From CANJDH01 sp964443245 (GTDB lineage Bacteria > Pseudomonadota > Gammaproteobacteria > Burkholderiales > JAEUOS01), in contig CAYUEG010000038.1 in the NCBI GenBank assembly GCA_964443245.1, positions 1 to 28,160 on the forward strand: DNA of 28,160 bases. The letters are read 5' to 3'. Positions within the stretch are counted from its first letter, which is position 1. The number at the start of each line of letters is the position of its first letter. Shown piece by piece: positions 1-8,156 of this stretch. Both the position numbers and the translations under genes were made by a program. The notes under the pieces were generated by a model. The model was not told where the DNA came from, searched no databases, and saw only the letters and a list, made by a program, of their open reading frames with translations.

Positions 1-65
1 GTTGCGTATCGGTCGGCACTCGCCGACAATCGGCATCCCAGCATCAAGCCGCAACGCTTCTCCCC

Positions 66-2366
66 ATGTCCCATCCATTTACCGGCCGCCGTGAAGACAA
101 GCGCCTGATCACCGGCCAGGGCCGTTACACAGCAGATATCAACCGGCCGGGCCAACTCTACGCAGCGTTCCTGCGTGCCGATCGCGCCAGTGCCCTGATT
201 CGCTCTATCGATACCAGCGCAGCCAGGGCAGCGCCCGGCGTGGTGGCGGTGTACACCGGCGCGGACCTGGCCGGCACCGCCTTCAAGACGCCTGCCACGC
301 TGGTGAGCTACCCCGGGCGCGGCGGCATGGCGGTGCAGGTACCCACGCGCCTGCCGCTGGCACGCGGGCGCGTGTGCTTTGTCGGGGAGGAAGTCGCCGT
401 GGTGATCGCCACCTCCGCACTGGCGGCGCAGGATGCCACCGCGCTGATTGAGGTGGATTACGAGGACACGCCGGTCATCGCCCACCCGGAAGACGCGGTC
501 TCGCCGGGTGCGCATCAGATCCACGAGAACCTGCCGGGCAACCTGGCCTTTGACTATGAGTACGGTAACGAAGCGGCCACAGCGGCCGCCTTTGCCGCCG
601 CCCAGCATGTGGTCAAGCTCAAGCTGGTGAGCCAGCGGGTCGCGCCCTGCCCGATGGAGCCACGCACCTGCCTGGTGGAATACGACGCTGCCGCAGAACG
701 CTTTGACATTCATGTGCCCAACCAGGGGCAGACCACGGTGCGCGGCGGCCTGTGCCACATCATGGGCCTCAACCCCACGCAGGTACGCATCCACGCGCAG
801 GATGTCGGCGGGGGCTTCGGCTCGCGCTCCGCGGCCTATCTCGAATACCCGATCCTGATGTGGGCAGCACGGGAGTTGCAAGCACCGATCAAGTGGGTGG
901 GCTCGCGTGAAGAGCAGCTGATGACGGAAGCCCACGGCCGCGCCATCACCATCGAAGGCGAACTCGCGCTGGACCGTGATGGCACCTTCCGCGCCTTTCG
1001 CATGAACTGGTTGTGTGATCTGGGTGCCTATCTCACGCCCGCCGGCCCGCTGATCAACACGCTCAACGGCAGCCTCACCATCGGCGGCGCCTACACGGCG
1101 CCGGTGGCGTACGGGCGGCACCGCTGCGTGGTCACCAACACCTGCCCGACCACCGCCTACCGTGGCGCCGGCCGGCCGGACATGGCCTATGCGGTGGAGC
1201 GTCTGGTCGATGAGGCCGCTCAACAACTCGGGCTGGACCGGCTGGCCATTCGCCGCAAGAATGCGATCAAGCGCGAGGCCATGCCTTACAAGAACGCCGC
1301 CGGCGCCACCTACGATTCAGCCGATTTTGCCGGCCTGCTGGACAAGGCCGAGGCTGCTGCCGACTGGCAGGGTTTTGCGGCACGCAAGGCGCAATCACAG
1401 GCGCAGGGCAAGCTGCGCGGCCGCGGCGTGGCCATGTTCCTCGAACCCTCGGGCGGTGGTAACGCCCCCAAGGACCAGGTGGCATTGCGCTTCGGCAGCC
1501 AGGGCGAGCTGGTGCTCCACTCGGTGATCCAGAATCACGGCCAGGGCCACGAAACCGTTTTCCCCGAGTTTGTAGCGCAACTTCTGGGGATTGAGGCTGC
1601 CACCGTCGAACTGCGCACCGATGATGCCTTCTCCGCGACGCTCACCGGCAATGGCGTCGCGGGCTCGCGCACCACGCAACAACTGGGCAGCGCGCTGCAA
1701 CTGGGCGCGCAGGAGATCATCCGCAAGGCCACCCTGCTCGCAGCCGAGCACCTCGAAGCCTCGGTCGCTGACATCACCTTCCAGGATGGCACGTTTCAGG
1801 TTGCCGGCACCGATCTGGCCGTCAGGATGACGACGCTGATCCATCAGCATCGCGACGCACCCAACCACCCGCTCAATACCGACGCCGAAGTACCGCTCAC
1901 GCGCGCCTTCCCCAGCGGCGTGCACATGGCCGAAGTGGAGATCGACCCGGATACCGGCAGCACACGGATTTGCAGCTATGTGGCGGTGGATGATTGCGGC
2001 ACGATCCTCAACCACACGCTGGTGGAGGGGCAGATCCATGGCGGGGTGACCCAGGGCGCTGGCCAGGTGTTTGGCGAGCACAGCGTTTACGACCGCGAGA
2101 GCGGGCAACTCCTCACCGGCAGCTTCATGGACTACACCATGCCGCGCGCCGGCCTGGTGCCGCCGATCGTGGCGCTGGAGCATTCGGTTCCCAGCCCGAC
2201 CAACCCGCTGGGCGCCAAGGGCACCGGCGAAGCCGGCACCACCGGCGCCCTGCCGACCCTGATGAATGCGATGGTTGATGCAATGCGCCATCGCGGCATT
2301 CACCACCTGGACATGCCGGCCACGCCGGCGCGCGTGTGGCAGGCGCTGCGCGCCACCAACACCTGA
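66..2366 (+). CDS. Molybdopterin-binding large subunit, xanthine dehydrogenase/CoxL family
   Basis: This is a 766-residue catalytic subunit of a molybdenum hydroxylase, which would oxidise an aldehyde, heterocycle or similar small substrate with water as oxygen donor. The N-terminus (GRREDKRLITGQGRY) is the standard opening of CoxL-like subunits and supports the ATG at 66, although no clear ribosome site precedes it. The active-site loop reads AYRGAGRP at about 364-371. That is the form II type rather than the AYRCSFR loop of true form I CO dehydrogenase, so CO oxidation is not supported. The GTGEAGTTG segment holds the likely catalytic Glu722. The FAD (CoxM-like) and 2Fe-2S (CoxS-like) subunits are not downstream; they may lie upstream of the window. 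Length fits the family. The substrate cannot be inferred. Confidence 0.93.
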   Translation: MSHPFTGRREDKRLITGQGRYTADINRPGQLYAAFLRADRASALIRSIDTSAARAAPGVVAVYTGADLAGTAFKTPATLVSYPGRGGMAVQVPTRLPLARGRVCFVGEEVAVVIATSALAAQDATALIEVDYEDTPVIAHPEDAVSPGAHQIHENLPGNLAFDYEYGNEAATAAAFAAAQHVVKLKLVSQRVAPCPMEPRTCLVEYDAAAERFDIHVPNQGQTTVRGGLCHIMGLNPTQVRIHAQDVGGGFGSRSAAYLEYPILMWAARELQAPIKWVGSREEQLMTEAHGRAITIEGELALDRDGTFRAFRMNWLCDLGAYLTPAGPLINTLNGSLTIGGAYTAPVAYGRHRCVVTNTCPTTAYRGAGRPDMAYAVERLVDEAAQQLGLDRLAIRRKNAIKREAMPYKNAAGATYDSADFAGLLDKAEAAADWQGFAARKAQSQAQGKLRGRGVAMFLEPSGGGNAPKDQVALRFGSQGELVLHSVIQNHGQGHETVFPEFVAQLLGIEAATVELRTDDAFSATLTGNGVAGSRTTQQLGSALQLGAQEIIRKATLLAAEHLEASVADITFQDGTFQVAGTDLAVRMTTLIHQHRDAPNHPLNTDAEVPLTRAFPSGVHMAEVEIDPDTGSTRICSYVAVDDCGTILNHTLVEGQIHGGVTQGAGQVFGEHSVYDRESGQLLTGSFMDYTMPRAGLVPPIVALEHSVPSPTNPLGAKGTGEAGTTGALPTLMNAMVDAMRHRGIHHLDMPATPARVWQALRATNT

Positions 2367-2407
2367 ACTCTCCCTGTCGCTTCCTTCTTCAAAACCCGGT
2401 TTCGCCC

Positions 2408-3432
2408 ATGCCCACTCTGCTCCGTCTTCGTTCACTTCCACTCCTGCCGCTGCTGATCATCCTGGCGCTGCTGATCATCCTGGCGCTGTGGCAAAGCCAC
2501 GCCTTCGCCCAGGCGGTGCCGGCGGATGCCCCGGCACAGATTGGCCAGGTCAGCAAGGATTCGGTATGGGTGCCAACGCCGGAACGCATGATCCGCCGCA
2601 TGCTGCAGGTAGCCGATACCACTAAAGACGATGTGGTGATGGATCTGGGGTCAGGCGATGGCCGCGTGCCGATTTACGCTGCCAAGCATTTCGGTGCCCG
2701 TGCGATCGGCGTGGAGCTGGAGGCGAACCTGATCCGCATTTCGGAAGAATCCGCCAGGCGTGAAGGCGTATCGCATCGCGTGAGGTTTCTGAAGCAGGAT
2801 CTGTTTGAAGCTGATCTTTCCGAAGTCACCGTGTTTGCGCTCTACATCAGCCCCGGCGTGATGGATCGTTTGCGCCCCAAGCTGCTGGCGTTAAAGCCCG
2901 GCACGCGCGTCGCTTCGCACCACTTCACGCTGGGCGATTGGGAGCCGGACGAGACCTTTCGCACCGAAAACCGCTCCGGCTACCTGTGGGTGGTGCCGGC
3001 CGATGTGCGCGGGCGATGGAAAGTGTCCCTGGGGGAAGACGAGTTGATGGTCACCATCGAGCAGAAGCACCAGATGTTGACTCCGCAGGCCACCCGGGCG
3101 GGGCAGGCGGTGCACGTGATCGGCACCCGCCTGCGCGGTACCGAAATTGCCTTCACCGCGTTTGACCGCGACGGTTACTCGCGCCAATTTACCGGCGTCG
3201 TCAATGGCAACCGGATGTCCGGCGAATCGACCAGCGAGAGCGGCAAGGCGCTGCGCTGGAGTGCGNNNNNNNNNNNNNNNNNNNNNNNNNNNNNNNNNNN
3301 NNNNNNNNNNNNNNNNNNNNNNNNNNNNNNNNNNNNNNNNNNNNNNNNNNNNNNNNNNNNNNNNNCCGGATGTCCGGCGAATCGACCAGCGAGAGCGGCA
3401 AGGCGCTGCGCTGGAGTGCGGTTCGGCAGTAG
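2408..3432 (+). CDS. Exported SAM-methyltransferase-fold protein, interrupted by an assembly gap
   Basis: The start is the ATG at 2408, 41 bases after the upstream stop, because the protein then opens with a signal-peptide-like segment (MPTLLRLRSLPLLPLL..., ending near HAFAQA, residues 1-35). Residues 77-85 (VMDLGSGDG) are class I methyltransferase motif I, followed by GVELE at 101-105, the acidic SAM-ribose position. Residues beyond about 190 are beta-rich (GRWKVSLGEDEL, FTGVVNGNRMSG) and look like a separate beta-barrel-like domain. A run of 100 N at 3266-3365 is flanked by two identical 55-base copies. Joining them restores one frame ending WSAVRQ and a TAG at 3430, giving about 289 residues. 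The alternative reading to 3493 is an artefact. Methylation outside the cytoplasm would lack SAM, so either the segment is an inner-membrane anchor or the fold has another use. Confidence 0.82.
2450..2485 (+). repeat. Perfect 18-bp tandem duplication in the signal segment
   Basis: The unit CTGCTGATCATCCTGGCG occurs twice with no mismatch and encodes LLIILA twice. It lengthens the hydrophobic core of the leader of the methyltransferase-fold protein by six residues. Because the unit is a multiple of three the frame is kept. Confidence 0.9.
3211..3420. repeat. 55-bp exact duplicate flanking the N gap
   Basis: Bases 3211-3265 and 3366-3420 are identical and sit immediately on either side of the gap. 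This is what an unmerged contig-end overlap looks like, for example with an assembler k-mer of 55. Removing one copy and the Ns restores the reading frame, so it should not be read as a biological repeat. Confidence 0.93.
3266..3365. other. Assembly gap of exactly 100 N
   Basis: One hundred undetermined bases, the default scaffold-gap size. Given the identical flanks, the true missing length is most likely zero, with a 55-base overlap rather than missing sequence. Confidence 0.97.
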
Positions 3433-3482
3433 CCAGATCCCGGTAGACCAGCCTGGCCGCGACAGCGGCTCGCCCCATCTAG

Positions 3483-3592
3483 GGAAGGGCTGAATAAGTC
3501 CGTAGGGAAGGAAAGTCACTCTTGCAACGCATTGATTCGCTTCAATACTGTCGTTCTCGAGTCCGCAGATCAGGGACTTATTCAGCGATTCC
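3483..3592. mobile_element. IS5-type miniature inverted-repeat element (MITE)
   Basis: The 110-bp element begins GGAAGGGCTGAATAAGTCC. Its other end, read on the opposite strand, is GGAATCGCTGAATAAGTCC, so 17 of 19 bases match. It is bounded on both sides by CTAG (3479-3482 and 3593-3596), a four-base target duplication of the YTAR type used by IS5-group elements. The terminal repeat also resembles the IS5 end GGAAGGTGCGAATAAG (recalled, not searched). The interior of about 70 bases has no coding capacity, so it would have to be moved in trans by a related transposase. It lies between convergent genes. Confidence 0.82.
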
Positions 3593-4816
3593 CTAGGGTC
3601 GCAGATCGACCTTCAGCTCGTCGATGATGCGAAAGCGCCAGCGCGGCGGGCGCACCGTCGGCCCGGCACGCTCGAAGCGGGGAAAGCGTGCGAGCAGTTT
3701 GCCGAAAGCGAGCGAAGCTTCCATCCGGGCGACCGCATTGCCGGCACAGAAGTGAATGCCGTGCCCGAAGGCAATGTGCCGGTTCGGGTTGCGTGCGATG
3801 TCAAACGCGTCGGGGTCGGGGAACTGGCGCTCGTCGTGGTCGGCCGCGCCGATGCCCAGGTGAAAGAAGGTGCCGGCAGGAAAGTGCTCGCCGCCGATTT
3901 CGCAATCCACCTTGGCCTTGCGGTTGCCGATCTGCAGCGGGCTCTCGTAGCGCAGCATTTCCTCGACCGCCGTGCGCAGCAGCGACGGATCCGCTAGGAG
4001 GCGCGCCTTCTGGTCCGGAAAGCGCAGCAACAAATCGATGCCATTGGTGATGAAGCTGGTGGTGGTGTCGTGCCCGGCATTGAGCATGAAGATGGAACTG
4101 TGCAGGATTTCCTCTTCGGTGAGACCCACCCCGGCGTCGTGTTCGCGGACCAGCACGTCGAGCACATCGGGCGCATCGTCGGAAATGCCGCGCCGGCGCT
4201 TGGCGGCCATCAGATCGCGCAGGTAAGCCTTGAAGTCGAGCACGGCCTGGTTGCCGGCAGCCATCTCTGCCGGCGTGCGCACCGGCTCCAGGCCGCCCAG
4301 GATCATCGAGGCCCAGTGCCGCAGCGGCTCGCGCTCGGGCGGCGGCACGCCCAGGAGGTCGCACACCAGATTGAGCGGGATCACGACTGCGAACTCGCTC
4401 ATCACATCGATGGTGCCGCGCTCGGCGGCGCGGTCGAGCAGCGCATCCACGTTGGCAGCCACCCCGGCTTCCATGCGGCGCATCGCCTGCGCCGAAAAGA
4501 ACGGCTGCAGCAGCCGCCTGACCCGCGTGTGCGCCGGCGGATCGTTGAACACCAGCGAGTTGGTGTGATGCTCGTACAGCGGGGATTGACCGAACTTGGG
4601 CAGGAAGTCCACGCGCTTGTCGGAGCTGAAGCGCTCGGCATCGGTGATCACCGCCCGCACATCGTCATAGCGCGAGAGGAACACCGACCCATCCGGCTGG
4701 CGGCACAGCGGTGCCGTGTCGCGCAAGCGCCGGTAGGTGGGGTAGGGATCGTTGGCGAACGCCGCGTCAGCCTGGGCGAGAACGAACGGCGCTGGACTGC
4801 TGGCGGTGGGCTGCAT
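3593..4816 (-). CDS. Cytochrome P450
   Basis: This is a soluble bacterial P450 of 407 residues with no membrane anchor. The oxygen-activation helix I motif is AGHDTTT (247-253), the ExxR pair is EEMLRYE (Glu286, Arg289), and the heme loop is FGHGIHFCAG with the thiolate ligand Cys357. HTRVRR near residues 96-101 is the usual C-helix heme-propionate contact. It would insert oxygen into an unknown, probably hydrophobic, substrate and needs ferredoxin and reductase partners that are not in this window. The start has an AGGA about 12 bases upstream. It lies 46 bases after the transglutaminase-like gene on the same strand, so the two are probably cotranscribed. Its TAG stop is formed by the CTAG target site of the adjacent miniature element. 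Confidence 0.96.
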   Translation of the reverse strand: MQPTASSPAPFVLAQADAAFANDPYPTYRRLRDTAPLCRQPDGSVFLSRYDDVRAVITDAERFSSDKRVDFLPKFGQSPLYEHHTNSLVFNDPPAHTRVRRLLQPFFSAQAMRRMEAGVAANVDALLDRAAERGTIDVMSEFAVVIPLNLVCDLLGVPPPEREPLRHWASMILGGLEPVRTPAEMAAGNQAVLDFKAYLRDLMAAKRRRGISDDAPDVLDVLVREHDAGVGLTEEEILHSSIFMLNAGHDTTTSFITNGIDLLLRFPDQKARLLADPSLLRTAVEEMLRYESPLQIGNRKAKVDCEIGGEHFPAGTFFHLGIGAADHDERQFPDPDAFDIARNPNRHIAFGHGIHFCAGNAVARMEASLAFGKLLARFPRFERAGPTVRPPRWRFRIIDELKVDLRP

Positions 4817-4862
4817 GCTGGAAATCCTGGGGGCGGGACTGGATTCGGTTCAAATAGCGCCA

Positions 4863-5567
4863 CTACGGCGTAGCACCGCGCTCTGCCGCTGCCTCGGCAT
4901 GGAAATCACCGGCCTGCATGGCTCCCATTTCACGCATCCATTTCGGATAGACGTTGTGGAAGTCTTCCACCATCTGGGCCAATGGCATGTCATCGAAAGC
5001 GCCGCGCTGGTGCACATATTCCATGTGCTGGTTGCCAGCACGGTCGAACGGGTGGTAGATCGAATCGCTACGGCCATCAAACTCCAGCGGCAACAGGCCG
5101 AAGCGCTCACATAGCTCGATGTTGAACGCGGGTGTGGCCTTGACCCAGGCGCCACCCTGCCCGCTGTCAATTCCGCTGGTAATCCAAATGTCGGTATAAC
5201 CGTGCCAGATGAAAAGATCCGTCTGCAGCGTCTCGCGCAGGCGCGCGGTGGAAAGATGGTTGCGGACATCGGCATAGCCGACGCGCGCAGGGATGCCAAC
5301 CGCCCGGCACGCCGCAGCCAGCAGCGCGGCTTTGGGCACACACCAGCCGACGTTCTTTTCCAGCACGCCGCTGGCGCGCATGCCGGCGACCGACAGGTCC
5401 ACCTTGTAGGGGTCGTAGCGAAAGCGGTCGCGTACGGCGTAATACAGGGCCACGGCGCGTTCACGATCATTTGCGCCGACGGCATGCCGTTGCGCGAATG
5501 CGATCACGTCCGGGTTGTCGCTGTCGATCAGCAGGGTGGGAGAAAGCGATGCCGGATTGGGTTGCAT
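4863..5567 (-). CDS. Transglutaminase-like (cysteine protease fold) family protein
   Basis: The predicted protein has 234 residues. The segment NVGWCVPKAALLAAACRAVGI (Cys76) followed by PARVGYADVRNHL is the transglutaminase-core signature around the nucleophilic cysteine. FIWHGYTDIW supplies the likely catalytic His122. The third residue, usually Asp in a WxxxDPT-like strand, is replaced here by the WVKATPAFN context (141-149), so the third catalytic residue is unclear. The start at 5567 (MQPNP) is chosen because the longer frame reaching 6002 runs antisense through the divergent NUDIX gene and looks non-coding. No signal peptide is visible, so it is probably cytoplasmic. It lies upstream of the P450 in the same direction. 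The substrate is unknown; proteins of this type include peptidases and amide-forming enzymes. Confidence 0.85.
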   Translation of the reverse strand: MQPNPASLSPTLLIDSDNPDVIAFAQRHAVGANDRERAVALYYAVRDRFRYDPYKVDLSVAGMRASGVLEKNVGWCVPKAALLAAACRAVGIPARVGYADVRNHLSTARLRETLQTDLFIWHGYTDIWITSGIDSGQGGAWVKATPAFNIELCERFGLLPLEFDGRSDSIYHPFDRAGNQHMEYVHQRGAFDDMPLAQMVEDFHNVYPKWMREMGAMQAGDFHAEAAAERGATP

Positions 5568-5666
5568 GAATGAAGTCAGGGCAGACGGGGGCTGAAAACC
5601 AGCCAAGGGGCGGGTAACTTGCGGCAACTGCGGCAACCCGGCGGGTGCCACAGCGCAACACCCCTC

Positions 5667-5672
5667 TAGAAT
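5667..5672 (+). promoter_or_regulatory. Possible -10 hexamer for the NUDIX gene
   Basis: TAGAAT matches five of six bases of the sigma70 -10 consensus and lies 31 bases before the TTG start, in the 136-base divergent region. No good -35 box is at the expected spacing, so this is a weak call. Confidence 0.3.
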
Positions 5673-5703
5673 ACCGTCTGCCAAGCCGAATGGTGATGCC
5701 ACC

Positions 5704-6330
5704 TTGACCAACCCTGATTTTGAACCGGCCCTGCGGGAACGCATCGTCGCGCGCCTGAACGGGCGCGCGCTGCGCACACGGGCGTCCGCATCGCTCAAGC
5801 GCGCCGCCGTCACGGTGATTCTGACCGATGATGGCCACGGCAAGGCGGCACTGGTACTCACGCTGCGCCCGACCCACATGAAGAACCATGCCAACCAGTA
5901 TGCGCTACCGGGGGGCAGGCTTGATGCCGGCGAGACGGAGGAAGAGGCCGCGCTGCGCGAGATGCAGGAGGAGATCGGCCTGAGATTGGCTCCTGGAGCC
6001 ATTCTTGGCCGATTGGATGATTATGAGACGCGCTCCGGCTATCTGATCACGCCGCTGGTGGCATGGGCGCCGGCCGATGCAGTGTTCACCCCGAATCCGG
6101 AAGAGGTGGCCGAGATTTACCGGGTGCCGCTGGCAGACCTGGCGCTACCGGGCTCGCCGCAGTTCATCACCATTCCCGAGAGCGATCGGCCGGTGATTCG
6201 CTATCCGCTGCTGGGCACGCTGATCCATGCACCGACGGCAGCGGTGATGTACCAGTTCATGGAAGTGGCGATCCACGGGCGGGAAACGCACGTGGACCAT
6301 CTGGAGCAGGCGGTGTTCGCCTGGCGCTAG
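5704..6330 (+). CDS. NUDIX hydrolase, CoA pyrophosphatase (NudL)-like
   Basis: This is a 208-residue NUDIX enzyme. The NUDIX box spans about 71-93 (GRLDAGETEEEAALREMQEEIGL) with the REMQEE metal-binding glutamates intact. Just before it, LTLRPTHMKNHANQYALPGG resembles the CoA-pyrophosphatase signature LLTxRxxxxxxHxGQxxFPGG. The likely reaction is therefore cleavage of CoA or acyl-CoA to 4'-phosphopantetheine derivatives and 3',5'-ADP, which would suit an acyl-CoA-rich neighbourhood. The only in-frame start that keeps the N-terminal helix is TTG at 5704; no in-frame ATG lies nearby upstream. It diverges from the transglutaminase-like gene and converges on the acyl-CoA dehydrogenase, overlapping its stop by three bases at a shared CTAG. 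Confidence 0.9.
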   Translation: MTNPDFEPALRERIVARLNGRALRTRASASLKRAAVTVILTDDGHGKAALVLTLRPTHMKNHANQYALPGGRLDAGETEEEAALREMQEEIGLRLAPGAILGRLDDYETRSGYLITPLVAWAPADAVFTPNPEEVAEIYRVPLADLALPGSPQFITIPESDRPVIRYPLLGTLIHAPTAAVMYQFMEVAIHGRETHVDHLEQAVFAWR

Positions 6331-7472
6331 CGGGCTTTGAACATACCGCGCCCGATGATTTCCTTCATGATCTCGGTCGTGCCGCCATAGATGCGCTGCA
6401 CCCGGGCATCGGCCCACAGGCGCGAAATCGGATACTCCTTCATGTAGCCATAGCCGCCGAACAATTGCAGGCACGCATCGGCAACGCGAAACTGCATTTC
6501 CGTGCACCACCACTTGGCCATCGAGGCCTCGGTGGTATCGAGTTCGCCCTTCAGGTGCTTGGCGATGCACTGCTCCAGGAAGGCGCGCCCTACTGCGGTT
6601 TCCGTCTTGCATTCGGCCAGCTTGAAGCGCGTGTTCTGCAGCGAAGAGATCGGCTTGCCGAAAGCGTGGCGTTCTTCGGTGTATTCGACCGCCAGGCGCA
6701 CGGCCTCCTCCGCCGCAGCCACAGCCGTGATGGCGACGAGCAAGCGTTCCTGCGGCAGTTCCGTCATCAGGTAACGGAAGCCTTGCCCTTCCTCGCCCAG
6801 AAGATTGCCCGCCGGAACACGCACATCGTCGAAGAACAGTTCGGAGGTGTCCTGCGCACTCATGCCGGCCTTTTCCAGATTGCGGCCACGGGCAAATCCG
6901 GGGCGATCCGCTTCCACCAGGAACAGTGAAATGCCGTGCGCGCCCTTGCTGGCATCGGTCTTGGCAACCACGATGAACAGGTCCGCAATCTGGCCGTTGG
7001 AAATGAAAATCTTCTGGCCCTTGATGACCCACTCGTCGCCATCGCGGCGTGCGGTGGTGCGCACCCCGGCAAGGTCGCTGCCGGTGCCCGGCTCGGTCAT
7101 GCCGATGCCGGTAATGGTTTCACCGGAGGCCATGCGCGGCAGCCAGGTCTTCTTCTGCACCTCGCTGCCGTTGTGCAGGATGTAAGGGGCGACGATGTCG
7201 GAGTGCAGGCCGAACTGCGGACCGGTGGCACCGGCAAAGCCGAGTTCTTCGTGCACCACGTGCGCAAACAGGAAATCGCCGCCGCCGCCGCCGTATTCCT
7301 CGGGGATGGCCGTCAGCAGCAATCCCAGCTTGCCGGCCGTGCGATACAACTCGCGCGGCACGGCACCCTCCTTCTCCCACTGCGCATAGTGAGGCTTGAT
7401 TTCGCGTTCGATGAAACGGCGCGCAGTTTCGCGCAGGGCATGATGCTCGTCGGTATAAGGCAGGATGCTCAT
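6327..7472 (-). CDS. Acyl-CoA dehydrogenase, long-chain (LCAD) type
   Basis: This is a 381-residue FAD enzyme that introduces the alpha,beta double bond in an acyl-CoA. MTEPGTGSDLAG (125-136) and ISNG (157-160) are the FAD/acyl-CoA-binding motifs. The catalytic base appears to be Glu242 in LPQERLL, the position used by long-chain and isovaleryl enzymes. At the site where short- and medium-chain enzymes carry Glu, this protein has IYGGTTEIM, which agrees with the LCAD type. The start ATG overlaps the TGA of the upstream tetR gene (ATGA), so translation is probably coupled and the regulator likely controls this gene. Substrate chain length is inferred from the motif pattern only. Confidence 0.95.
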   Translation of the reverse strand: MSILPYTDEHHALRETARRFIEREIKPHYAQWEKEGAVPRELYRTAGKLGLLLTAIPEEYGGGGGDFLFAHVVHEELGFAGATGPQFGLHSDIVAPYILHNGSEVQKKTWLPRMASGETITGIGMTEPGTGSDLAGVRTTARRDGDEWVIKGQKIFISNGQIADLFIVVAKTDASKGAHGISLFLVEADRPGFARGRNLEKAGMSAQDTSELFFDDVRVPAGNLLGEEGQGFRYLMTELPQERLLVAITAVAAAEEAVRLAVEYTEERHAFGKPISSLQNTRFKLAECKTETAVGRAFLEQCIAKHLKGELDTTEASMAKWWCTEMQFRVADACLQLFGGYGYMKEYPISRLWADARVQRIYGGTTEIMKEIIGRGMFKAR

Positions 7473-8140
7473 GTGGGATTCCTGGAAGACAATTCCGTCT
7501 TGAGAAGTTGTACAAAGTCCTGCGCGATGCGCTGTGGCGACATGGCCGCAGCGCCCAGGTTGGGGCGATACCAGACCGGTGCCCAGTTGAGGGCGCCCAG
7601 CAACAGCCGGCGCAGCGTCGAGCGTGTCTTGCGGTTCGCCAGGCGCTGCGGCAGCGGCAGCCTTTCCATCAAGGCGATGAACTGCGCTTCATAGCCATCG
7701 CGCAGGGCCACCAGCGCTTTGGCTACCGGCGGTGCATCCGCGGGATGCACACTGACGACCACCTTGGCATAGGCGCTCTGGTCCAGGAGGGATTCGAGAT
7801 GGGCCACACAGGCGGCCTCCAGCTGATCCCAGGGATCACGGGCGCCGCCCACCGCCGCGCTCACCGCCTCGGAGATGCGTCGCACGCCTTCGGCATAGAC
7901 GGCCACGAGCAGTTCATCCTTGTTGGCAAAGTGATAGTAGAGCGAGCCAGGCAGCATGCCGACCGCCTTGACAATCTCGCGGACCGACGCAGCCTGGTAG
8001 CCTTTGCGGGCAAACAGGGCCGCCGCCGCATCAAGCACCTGCGGCAGGCGATTGTCGGCACGCGGCAGCCGCGTCGATGCGGACTTCCTGGCGGGGGACT
8101 TGCGGGCCGCGGTTCTTGCGGCAGGTGGAGCAGGGGGCAC
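7469..8140 (-). CDS. TetR family transcriptional regulator
   Basis: A 223-residue one-component repressor. After a basic Ala/Pro-rich N-terminus of about 28 residues, the helix-turn-helix spans about 30-78 (ALFARKGYQAASVREIVKAVG, then LPGSLYYHFANKDELL), which is the TetR DNA-binding signature. The C-terminal ligand-binding half resembles fatty-acid and acyl-CoA-responsive TetR proteins only in general fold. It is the first gene of a two-gene unit with the long-chain-type acyl-CoA dehydrogenase (ATGA overlap). A 14-bp palindrome sits 16 bases before its start, over the predicted transcription start, suggesting autorepression. An acyl-CoA ligand is likely from context but not shown. Confidence 0.93.
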   Translation of the reverse strand: MPPAPPAARTAARKSPARKSASTRLPRADNRLPQVLDAAAALFARKGYQAASVREIVKAVGMLPGSLYYHFANKDELLVAVYAEGVRRISEAVSAAVGGARDPWDQLEAACVAHLESLLDQSAYAKVVVSVHPADAPPVAKALVALRDGYEAQFIALMERLPLPQRLANRKTRSTLRRLLLGALNWAPVWYRPNLGAAAMSPQRIAQDFVQLLKTELSSRNPT

Positions 8141-8156
8141 GGCGATGCCTTCAAGA

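Noticed and set aside
66..2366. Carbon monoxide dehydrogenase assignment
   Set aside because: The active-site loop is AYRGAGR, not the AYRCSFR of form I enzymes, so the name would overstate the evidence.
1395..2441. 348-codon open frame on the minus strand
   Set aside because: It is fully antisense to the molybdopterin subunit, has no recognisable domain and arises from GC-rich third positions.
5609..5640. GCGGCAAC direct repeats considered as a CRISPR or iteron start
   Set aside because: Only two short imperfect copies, with no spacers or further units.
5568..6002. N-terminal extension of the transglutaminase-like protein
   Set aside because: It would run antisense through the NUDIX gene, is low-complexity Ser/Arg/Ala-rich and precedes a normal start at 5567.
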